Shown: positions 1 to 4,637 of the stretch, piece by piece
How the letters are laid out: each line of letters begins with the position of its first letter
Position numbering within the stretch: position 1 is the first letter of the stretch
Source of the DNA: Chitinophagaceae bacterium
GTDB taxonomy: Bacteria; Bacteroidota; Bacteroidia; Chitinophagales; Chitinophagaceae
Assembly (NCBI GenBank): GCA_016786525.1
Contig: JAEUVW010000047.1
Location: forward strand, 1 to 6,020
Length of the DNA stretch: 6,020 bases
Direction: 5' to 3'
Position numbers and translations under genes: made by a program
Notes under the pieces: generated by a model
Seen by the model: the letters and a program-made list of their open reading frames with translations, nothing else
The model's database searches: none
Told to the model about the DNA's origin: nothing

Positions 1-1
1 T

Positions 2-520
2 TATGCCCGCGCTATGGTACGTGTATGCAAGGAGGAAAGCTTTCACCAGCGCCAGGGTTACGAGATCATGATGACCATGGCCAACGGCTCACCGGAACAG
101 AAAGAAATGGCACAGGATGCACTGAACCGCTGGTGGTGGCCAGCCATTATGATGTTTGGCCCTACCGATGCAGAATCGGCAAACACCGAACAATCTGTAC
201 GGTGGAAAATCAAAAGGCATACGAACGACGAGCTGCGCCAGAAATTTATTGATGCTACAGTACCCCAGGCAGAGTACATCGGGCTGACCATCCCCGATAA
301 AGACCTCAAATGGAATGAAGAAAAAGGCCAGTATGATTTTGGCCCGATCGATTGGGACGAATTCTGGAACGTGGTCAAAGGTAATGGCCCCTGCAACAAG
401 CAACGCCTGGAAGCCCGCCGCAATGCGCACGTAGAAGGCACCTGGGTACGCGATGCCGCTGCAGCCTACGCTGAGAAAAAAGCAAAAAGAAATGCCGCTG
501 CTGCTCAGGAAGTCGCTTAG
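2..520 (+). CDS. paaA: Phenylacetyl-CoA 1,2-epoxidase subunit PaaA, 3' part (5' end outside window)
   Basis: This is the catalytic large subunit of the diiron epoxidase that converts phenylacetyl-CoA, O2 and NADPH into ring-1,2-epoxyphenylacetyl-CoA, in the cytoplasm. The reading frame is open from base 2 and gives about 172 residues, roughly the C-terminal half of a family usually near 310 residues. The Met at base 14 is internal, because Y-A-R-A before it belongs to the conserved family stretch ending in VCKEESFHQRQGYE. The E-S-F-H there (window residues 12-15) is a Glu-x2-His diiron ligand motif. Other family-like stretches are the NRWWWPAIMMFGP segment (residues 42-54), GLTIPD (94-99) and RRNAHVEGTWVRDA (139-152). 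The tail is Ala/Lys-rich. The gene ends with three in-frame stops in a row, TAG TAA TGA. paaB follows only after a 430-bp repeat block. Identity is confident; the missing N-terminal part cannot be judged. Confidence 0.97.
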   Translation, partial: YARAMVRVCKEESFHQRQGYEIMMTMANGSPEQKEMAQDALNRWWWPAIMMFGPTDAESANTEQSVRWKIKRHTNDELRQKFIDATVPQAEYIGLTIPDKDLKWNEEKGQYDFGPIDWDEFWNVVKGNGPCNKQRLEARRNAHVEGTWVRDAAAAYAEKKAKRNAAAAQEVA

Positions 521-641
521 TAATGAGACAATTGGGCAATGAGGCAATTTGGGGATGTGATTTGAAAATTTGTTGATTTGAAAATTTGAAGATGAATTAG
601 CGAATGTGAGTAATGTGGTGAATGTGCCCACGCGCGCGCTT

Positions 642-657
642 CCCCTCCTGGGAGGGG
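642..657. repeat. G/C inverted repeat A of copy 1
   Basis: CCCCTCC and GGAGGGG form a perfect 7-bp inverted repeat around a 2-base centre (TG). There is no T-run after it on either strand, so it does not look like an intrinsic terminator. Confidence 0.9.
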
Positions 658-703
658 TTAGGGGTGGGTTTTCAGAGACATAAATGATACTCACACGCAC
701 TTC

Positions 704-721
704 CTTCCGCTTCAGCGAGAG
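704..721. repeat. Degenerate inverted repeat B of copy 1
   Basis: CTTCCGCT and AGCGAGAG face each other around TC. One position is mismatched and one is a G-T pair. It matches the perfect palindrome B of copy 2 (888-905) in position and flanks, so it reads as a decayed version of the same element. Confidence 0.7.
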
Positions 722-824
722 GTATGAGGTGGGTCTTAGACAATTCGGCAATTTGAAAATTCGATAATTTGAAAATGAGTTGAAAATGTGAAGAATGTGA
801 GGAATGCCCCTGCACGCGCGTTTC

Positions 825-838
825 CCCTCCCGGGAGGG
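825..838. repeat. Perfect 14-bp palindrome A of copy 2
   Basis: CCCTCCCGGGAGGG is fully self-complementary. It corresponds to the inverted repeat at 642-657 in copy 1, with the centre changed from TG to CG, and is followed by a matching TTAGGGCTGGG. Confidence 0.9.
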
Positions 839-887
839 CTTAGGGCTGGGTTTTCAGAGACTTGAAAATGATACTCACACGAGCTTC

Positions 888-905
888 CTCCCGCTTCAGC
901 GGGAG
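888..905. repeat. Perfect inverted repeat B of copy 2
   Basis: CTCCCGCT and AGCGGGAG form an 8-bp inverted repeat around TC, followed by CTTAGGACTGGG. The layout (pyrimidine-rich arm, purine-rich arm, TTAGG, TGGG) is the same as in element A, so B looks like a diverged form of A. Confidence 0.88.
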
Positions 906-950
906 CTTAGGACTGGGTAAAACGAAAAATACTAAAAACGAAAACGAACT

Positions 951-1241
951 ATGGAAAGCAATAAAGAATGGCCGCTCTGGGAAATATTTATCCGCAGCAG
1001 GCAGGGCCTGGATCACAAACATGTAGGCAGTCTCCACGCCACCGATGCAAGGATGGCCATTGAGAACGCCCGCGACGTCTACACACGCCGTATGGAAGGC
1101 GTCAGCATCTGGGCTGTAGAATCCAAATATGTACATGCTTCCAACCCGGATGAAGCCTCAGAGTTTTATGAGCCGGCAGAAGACAAAGTGTACCGCCACC
1201 CTACTTTTTACGATATCCCTGAGGCAATAGGCCACATGTAA
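951..1241 (+). CDS. paaB: Phenylacetyl-CoA 1,2-epoxidase subunit PaaB
   Basis: This is the small, non-catalytic subunit of the epoxidase, needed for a working complex; it is thought to bridge the PaaA-PaaC core. The protein has 96 residues, matching the usual length of about 95. Family-like stretches are WPLWEIFIRSRQGLDHKHVG (residues 7-26), the Ala/Arg-rich helix ATDARMAIENARDVYTRR, and EGVSIWAVES (49-58), followed by an acidic C-terminal part ending in Gly-His-Met. The ATG at 951 gives the expected N-terminus and is preceded by an A-rich leader (AAAACGAACT) without a Shine-Dalgarno sequence. It is separated from paaA by the repeat block, but from paaC by only 8 bases, all T. Confidence 0.97.
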   Translation: MESNKEWPLWEIFIRSRQGLDHKHVGSLHATDARMAIENARDVYTRRMEGVSIWAVESKYVHASNPDEASEFYEPAEDKVYRHPTFYDIPEAIGHM

Positions 1242-1249
1242 TTTTTTTT

Positions 1250-2026
1250 ATGACGAACAGCACAACCGATACGCGTGCCGCACTCAGCAACTATGTGCTG
1301 CATCTGGCCGATACGAATCTTATCCTGGCACAGCGCCTGTGTGAATGGTGCGGCCACGGTCCCATTCTTGAACAAGACATTGCCCTGTCTAATATAGGGC
1401 TGGACCTCCTGGGCCAGACCAGGAGCCTGTACCAATATGCCGCTACCCTTATTGGTGAAGGGAAAACAGAAGACGCGCTTGCCTTCCTGCGCAACGAGAG
1501 GCAATTTAAAAACCTCTTATTGAGCGAGCAACCCAACGGCGACTTTGGCTACACCGTGCTCCGCCAGTTCTTATACGAAGCATACCAATTGCTGTTGCTC
1601 CGTGCACTACAGCAAAGCAGCGACAGCCAGCTGGCCGCCATTGCCGAAAAATCGCTGAAAGAAGCTACCTATCACTACAAGTGGAGCGCAGAATGGGTGA
1701 TCCGCCTCGGAGATGGCACAGAAGAGAGCCACCAGCGGATGCAACAGGCGCTGAATGAAATATGGACTTACACAGGAGAGATGTTCCTGCCCTCTGCCGA
1801 TGAAAAAGCGCTGAGCTTCGCAGGCCTGATCCCCGACCTTACGGCCCTTAGGGAGGAATGGTTCAAAAAAGTATCGGCAGTACTGGAAGAAGCGACGCTG
1901 GATATTCCTGCTCTGACTGTTTGGATGCAACAAGGCGGCAAAACCGGTGTGCACAGCGAACACCTGGGCTATATACTGGCCGAAATGCAATACCTGCAAA
2001 GGCAATATCCTGGTCAGCAATGGTAA
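1250..2026 (+). CDS. paaC: Phenylacetyl-CoA 1,2-epoxidase subunit PaaC
   Basis: PaaC is the ferritin-fold structural partner of PaaA in the epoxidase core. It is a paralogue of the catalytic subunit, and its own metal site is considered non-functional. The protein has 258 residues against about 250 in well-known members. Visible family stretches are ADTNLILAQRLCEWCGHGP (residues 20-38), EQDIALSNIGLDLLGQTRSL (41-60), LSEQPNGDFGYTVLRQFLY (91-109), WVIRLGDGTEESHQRM (149-164) and GVHSEHLGYILAEMQYLQR (233-251), ending in Gln-Trp. The ATG follows the paaB stop after exactly eight T residues, with no Shine-Dalgarno sequence, so translational coupling is likely. Its end overlaps the paaD start by 7 bp (ATGGTAA). 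Confidence 0.96.
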   Translation: MTNSTTDTRAALSNYVLHLADTNLILAQRLCEWCGHGPILEQDIALSNIGLDLLGQTRSLYQYAATLIGEGKTEDALAFLRNERQFKNLLLSEQPNGDFGYTVLRQFLYEAYQLLLLRALQQSSDSQLAAIAEKSLKEATYHYKWSAEWVIRLGDGTEESHQRMQQALNEIWTYTGEMFLPSADEKALSFAGLIPDLTALREEWFKKVSAVLEEATLDIPALTVWMQQGGKTGVHSEHLGYILAEMQYLQRQYPGQQW

Positions 2027-2520
2027 AAACCGAAGCGGATATCTGGACCCTGCTGGCATCCGTACCAGATCCTGAAGTGCCGGTGCTCAGCATCCTGGAT
2101 CTGGGCGTGGTTCGGGCCGTATCGCTGTCCCCTACCGGGGACCAGTCCGCCGTGACCATTACCATTACACCTACTTATTCGGGCTGCCCGGCGATGGACA
2201 TGATCTCGATGAATATACGGATAGCCTTATTGGAAGCCGGTATCAAAGATATTAGTATCGTCTCGCAGCTGAGTCCGGCCTGGACAACCGACTGGATGAG
2301 TGAAGAGGGGAAAAGAAAGCTGAAAGCATATGGCATTGCCCCGCCTTTATCCAATGCTATCGTCGATGAACTTTTTGCTGAAGACCACAAGATCCAGTGC
2401 CCGCAATGCAACTCCATGAACACGGAGCTGATCAGCCAGTTTGGGTCTACATCCTGCAAGGCCTTATACCGCTGCCTGGATTGTAAAGAGCCCTTCGATT
2501 ATTTTAAATGTCACCGCTGA
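2020..2520 (+). CDS. paaD: PaaD, MIP18-family maturation protein for the PaaABCE epoxidase
   Basis: PaaD belongs to the MIP18/DUF59 family and is thought to help insert or repair metal or Fe-S cofactors of the epoxidase system. The protein has 166 residues, the usual PaaD size. Residues 1-105 are the DUF59-like domain, with VPDPEVPVLSILDLGVVR (15-32) and TPTYSGCPAMDMI (50-62), where Cys56 is the conserved family cysteine. The C-terminal part is the zinc-ribbon-like tail typical of PaaD: Cys127-x2-Cys130, Cys146, Cys152-x2-Cys155 and Cys164, with the family phrase FGSTSCKALYRCLDCKEPFD. The start is the ATG at 2020, inside the paaC stop region (7-bp overlap). The frame is open further upstream, but that extension lies inside paaC and is not PaaD-like. 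No paaE follows. Confidence 0.96.
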   Translation: MVKTEADIWTLLASVPDPEVPVLSILDLGVVRAVSLSPTGDQSAVTITITPTYSGCPAMDMISMNIRIALLEAGIKDISIVSQLSPAWTTDWMSEEGKRKLKAYGIAPPLSNAIVDELFAEDHKIQCPQCNSMNTELISQFGSTSCKALYRCLDCKEPFDYFKCHR

Positions 2521-2572
2521 GGGCCCTTGCTGCTCCCAAAAGAACAGTGTGCATAATACTGGCAAATAATAT

Positions 2573-2580
2573 TATATTTG
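2573..2580 (+). promoter_or_regulatory. Likely -7 promoter element of the TIR gene
   Basis: TATATTTG is a perfect match to the Bacteroidota -7 consensus TAnnTTTG. It sits 53 bases after the paaD stop and 27 bases before the ATG at 2608. Transcription would start near 2585-2588, leaving a leader of about 20 bases. A clear -33 TTG is missing; only a weak TGTG lies near 2548. Its last three bases are TTG in frame with the gene, so if this promoter is used that TTG cannot be the start codon. Confidence 0.55.
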
Positions 2581-2607
2581 ATTTTAAAATCTTATGTAAT
2601 TTACGCC

Positions 2608-3759
2608 ATGCGGATCGGACATAAAATAGCAGCTGCCCTTTTGGGGCTCACACTGGCACTGGGTACTTTTTTCTATCTTAGTGTATCGGGTTATTCCGCG
2701 GATATAACACATTATTTTTTTGGCGACAGTACCGACCTGGAAAGTTTAAGCATCAGCTCTGGCACGAATTACTGGCAACGTCTGAAAGCCGTCATGTTGC
2801 TGCTTGCCATATTTTTCATATTGTATTGCTTCGTTTTCCTGCTGTTTTTTGAGGCTTTTGCTTTGCTGTATTTCCTGTTCACCAGCAAATGGCGAAAACC
2901 ACGTGTTTTTATTTCCTATAAGAATTCAGCAAGCGACGCCGCAGTCGATACCACCGCAATGGCCAAAGAGATAAAAAGCAGCCTGGAGCAGAGAGGATTC
3001 AGAACCCTGTTTTTTACCTATACCAAAGCCCTGCATCATGATGAAGTGAATTTCCGTATCCAGGAAAATATACGGAGCTCACATGCCATGGTAGTAGTGC
3101 CCGACCCGCAACACCCTTCTTATGTCAACACCGAGGTACAAGGCGCTGTACTGGCATATAAACCAGTTTATCTTGTAAAATTCAGCGAAGACCAAAAACT
3201 ACCCGACACGGCCAACAGCGGGCATAGCGTATTGCTCTGGCACAAACTGAAAGAACATAAATTTGCAGCACTAAGCGACCTGCTGTGCTACATACACCAG
3301 TACTGGACCACCAGGTTTTTCATTTTAGGTATACCGCTCATCAGCTTTTTTATCCCATTTGTGTGGATCGATGAAAACGATCACTCATTTAAAGCCCTGA
3401 TCCTGTTTGCCCTGCTGGTGGCAGGATTGATCTATATCAATGTACCCCTGCAGGGACTGCAACTCTTTATTGAATGTGTTACGATGCTGATAGCGACTGT
3501 AGGGGCGTATACCACCATATTAGCTATTTTCGAACGCTCCCATCTGCAACAGGCAGCACGGCAGTCGGTTTTGAAGGGCAGATCCGCCTACGATGCATTT
3601 GAGAGGCCGGGATGGATGCAACCATACTCAGCTGCCTGGATAAAGAGGGGCTGGCCATACGGACTGCATCATAATAAGCTCAATAATCCGGCAGTCCGGG
3701 TACCAGCAACAAAAAGGCAACAAAAACCAGGTACAGCAAGGCGTACAGGACAAATGTAA
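2608..3759 (+). CDS. Multi-pass membrane protein with a TIR-like domain
   Basis: The protein has 383 residues from the ATG at 2608. A TTG at 2578 is in frame but lies inside the likely promoter. The N-terminus has two hydrophobic segments (about 5-27 and 60-91) around an acidic, Ser/Thr-rich loop that is probably periplasmic. A TIR-like domain follows (about 98-190): it opens with PRVFISYKNS, continues with a helix rich in AMAKEIKSSLEQRGF, then TLFF, a D-x3-F-x3-I helix, SSHAMVVVPDP, and SYVNTEVQGAV, where Glu176 sits at the place of the catalytic Glu of TIR NADases, and ends with the strand PVYLVKF. Three more hydrophobic segments come after (about 237-254, 262-280, 285-307), then a basic tail. 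TIR domains serve in signalling or NAD+ cleavage; activity here is inferred only. The last 80 bases overlap the convergent gene, so the final 25-30 residues are the least certain part. Confidence 0.8.
   Translation: MRIGHKIAAALLGLTLALGTFFYLSVSGYSADITHYFFGDSTDLESLSISSGTNYWQRLKAVMLLLAIFFILYCFVFLLFFEAFALLYFLFTSKWRKPRVFISYKNSASDAAVDTTAMAKEIKSSLEQRGFRTLFFTYTKALHHDEVNFRIQENIRSSHAMVVVPDPQHPSYVNTEVQGAVLAYKPVYLVKFSEDQKLPDTANSGHSVLLWHKLKEHKFAALSDLLCYIHQYWTTRFFILGIPLISFFIPFVWIDENDHSFKALILFALLVAGLIYINVPLQGLQLFIECVTMLIATVGAYTTILAIFERSHLQQAARQSVLKGRSAYDAFERPGWMQPYSAAWIKRGWPYGLHHNKLNNPAVRVPATKRQQKPGTARRTGQM
3660..3698. repeat. Inverted repeat at the convergent gene junction
   Basis: CGGACTGC (3660-3667) and GCAGTCCG (3691-3698) form a perfect 8-bp inverted repeat with a 23-base loop. 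The stop of the minus-strand membrane gene (3680-3682) lies in the loop. No T-run follows on either strand, so a classical terminator is not supported. It may still be a bidirectional stop or a chance match within coding DNA. Confidence 0.4.
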
Positions 3760-4024
3760 CAACCAGCACCCGCATGGTCCAGGCATAAAGCACAGCCGCG
3801 CTTCCAGACTCATACAGCTGATGCTTGAAATATGATTTTCTCCAGAACAGGGAAAAAACAATCATCAGCAAGCTTAAAAAGAAGTGCACCGGAATATAGG
3901 TAAATACTGTATCGCCCATATATAAAGCCAACAGGAGACACAGCAGGCTGATGCTGCTGTAGGTATTCAACAGGAAGCATCCTGCAATAAAAAAACGATT
4001 GTTCAAGGGTGTACCATTAATCAA
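3680..4024 (-). CDS. Small hydrophobic membrane protein of unknown function
   Basis: I do not recognise a family. The frame gives 114 residues with at least three strongly hydrophobic segments (about 11-35, 42-61 and 83-108), separated by a basic stretch (WRKSYFKHQ, 61-69) and a polar stretch with YESGS. The end is PGLPDY. No ATG exists near the 5' end. The best start is a TTG at 4024, which overlaps the Nudix stop by 8 bp and suggests translational coupling; an in-frame CTG lies 9 bases further upstream, and an upstream TGA closes the frame soon after. The first internal Met is residue 36. Support comes from the tight link to the Nudix gene, the long hydrophobic pattern, and the fact that 3760-4016 has no other gene. 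Its 3' end overlaps the end of the TIR gene by 80 bp. Confidence 0.6.
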   Translation of the reverse strand: MINGTPLNNRFFIAGCFLLNTYSSISLLCLLLALYMGDTVFTYIPVHFFLSLLMIVFSLFWRKSYFKHQLYESGSAAVLYAWTMRVLVVTFVLYALLYLVFVAFLLLVPGLPDY

Positions 4025-4595
4025 ATAAAACAGCTTCGTTCAGCTTGGCGTATTGCAGTAAGGCAATTGTCTTTGTATCCCTGATCTCGTTGCGCAGCAG
4101 CATTGCCCAGGCCTCATCAAAGTGCATTTCGATCACTTCTATCTCCTCGCCTTCTTCTTCCAGGCCGCCGCCATCGCCGGTCTTCATCGTTTCATCGTAT
4201 TGTCCCAGGAAAAAATGAATGATCTCTGTAATGGCCCCGGGCCCGATATAAGCCTCAAACAGCTTTTGCACCTCCCCGATACTGTACCCCGTCTCTTCTC
4301 TCACTTCCCTGATGATGCAATCTTCCGGTCGTTCACCGTCCAGTTTGCCGGCACAAACTTCCAGCAGCGTACCTGTTGCGTTTCCGTTCATGTATGTATT
4401 GATGCGGAACTGCCGGGTCAGGATCAGCGTACGCCTGACCCGGTCATACAAAAGGATGGCAGCCGCATCGCCCGTATCATATACCTGCCGGGTTTCTGTT
4501 TGCCAGTTGCCGGACTTTTTAAGTATATCAAAACAGACAGACTTAAGGCTTTTCCATCCTTTATGCAATATTGTTTCCTGCAGGTTCCTGATCAT
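4017..4595 (-). CDS. nudK: NudK-like Nudix hydrolase (nucleoside diphosphate sugar pyrophosphatase)
   Basis: The protein has 192 residues, almost the length of E. coli NudK, which splits GDP-mannose into mannose-1-phosphate and GMP; the wider family includes ADP-ribose pyrophosphatases. Residues 37-64 resemble NudK (QVYDTGDAAAILLYD, then LTRQFR), as do NTYMNGNATGTLLEVCAG (66-83) and LFEAYIGPGAITEIIHFF (112-129). The Nudix box spans 83-104: GKLDGERPE, then the metal-binding REVREETGY with Arg96-Glu97 and Glu100-Glu101. The loop between the first Gly and the next Glu is one residue shorter than the general Nudix consensus, which I also recall for NudK. An acidic Gly-rich loop (140-151) precedes the last strand. 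The ATG at 4595 is the natural start; the upstream gene's terminator ends 12 bases before it. It probably forms a unit with the membrane protein gene downstream. The exact substrate is an inference. Confidence 0.9.
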   Translation of the reverse strand: MIRNLQETILHKGWKSLKSVCFDILKKSGNWQTETRQVYDTGDAAAILLYDRVRRTLILTRQFRINTYMNGNATGTLLEVCAGKLDGERPEDCIIREVREETGYSIGEVQKLFEAYIGPGAITEIIHFFLGQYDETMKTGDGGGLEEEGEEIEVIEMHFDEAWAMLLRNEIRDTKTIALLQYAKLNEAVLFD

Positions 4596-4607
4596 ACTGC
4601 AAGATAC

Positions 4608-4637
4608 AAAATAGGGAGAGCAAGGCTCTCCTATTTT
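4608..4637 (-). terminator. Intrinsic terminator of the glycine-zipper lipoprotein gene
   Basis: Read on the minus strand, AAAATAGGAGAGC and GCTCTCCCTATTTT pair over 13 bp with a single bulged base and a 3-base loop (CTT). The second arm ends in TTTT followed by GTAT. The TAG stop codon of the upstream gene (4631-4633) is part of the first arm. The Nudix ATG comes 12 bases after the hairpin, so readthrough or an overlapping promoter must serve that gene. The A-start/T-end symmetry would allow weaker activity on the other strand as well. Confidence 0.75.

Larger units (their letters stand above)
527..735. repeat. Composite intergenic repeat, copy 1
   Basis: Copy 1 begins with ACAATTGGGCAAT and then a 14-base direct repeat, GATTTGAAAATTTG, at 559-572 and 575-588. 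Next AATGTG occurs three times at a strict 9-base period (603, 612, 621). A CG-rich run (629-640) leads into a perfect inverted repeat (642-657) with TTAGGGGTGGG after it, and then into a second, degenerate palindrome at 704-721. The segments TGGGTTTTCAGAGAC (665-679) and AAATGATACTCACACG (682-697) are identical in copy 2. The architecture resembles the dispersed non-coding repeats of Chitinophagaceae genomes, but dispersal cannot be seen from one window. Confidence 0.85.
738..917. repeat. Composite intergenic repeat, copy 2
   Basis: Copy 2 lies directly after copy 1 in the same orientation. It starts with AGACAATTCGGCAATTTG and again has AATGTG-type words at a 9-base period (785, 794, and the variant AATGCC at 803). 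A CACGCGCG run follows, then a perfect palindrome (825-838), the shared TGGGTTTTCAGAGAC (847-861), the shared AAATGATACTCACACG (866-881) and a second palindrome (888-905). It is about 30 bp shorter than copy 1, mainly in the A/T-rich half. Point differences show that the copies have diverged, so this is not a very recent duplication. Confidence 0.85.
521..950. other. 430-bp gene-free stretch between paaA and paaB
   Basis: This interval holds no credible gene. Minus-strand frames across it translate to repeat-derived peptides (for example NPPLTPPRRGS and KLPLKREEARVS) and are rejected. It is nearly filled by two successive copies of one composite repeat, each with an A/T-rich half and a half carrying short G/C palindromes. 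The last 30 bases before paaB are A-rich, as is common for leaders in Bacteroidota, and lack a Shine-Dalgarno sequence. I see no clear promoter matching TAnnTTTG. Since PaaA and PaaB belong to one complex, the interval is either transcribed through as a long operon spacer or hides a second start point. Confidence 0.85.

Noticed and set aside
89..751. Minus-strand open frame of about 220 codons across the paaA end and the first repeat copy
   Set aside because: It is antisense to paaA in one half and reads repeat DNA in the other (NPPLTPPRRGS-type peptide), with no protein family likeness.
642..905. Palindromes between paaA and paaB as intrinsic terminators
   Set aside because: None is followed by a T-run on either strand, and they form part of a repeated element, so termination is not supported.
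521..950. CRISPR array or insertion sequence in the paaA-paaB gap
   Set aside because: There are only two long diverged copies without equal spacers, no transposase frame and no terminal inverted repeats with a target duplication that I can see.
840..1136. Minus-strand open frame over the second repeat copy and paaB
   Set aside because: It is antisense to a clear paaB, and its remaining part is translated repeat.
1858..2019. N-terminal extension of paaD starting inside paaC
   Set aside because: The extension is read in a shifted frame of paaC and has no PaaD likeness; the ATG at 2020 gives the normal length.
2578..2607. TTG start for the TIR protein
   Set aside because: It lies within a perfect -7 promoter element, and the ATG at 2608 gives a better N-terminus.
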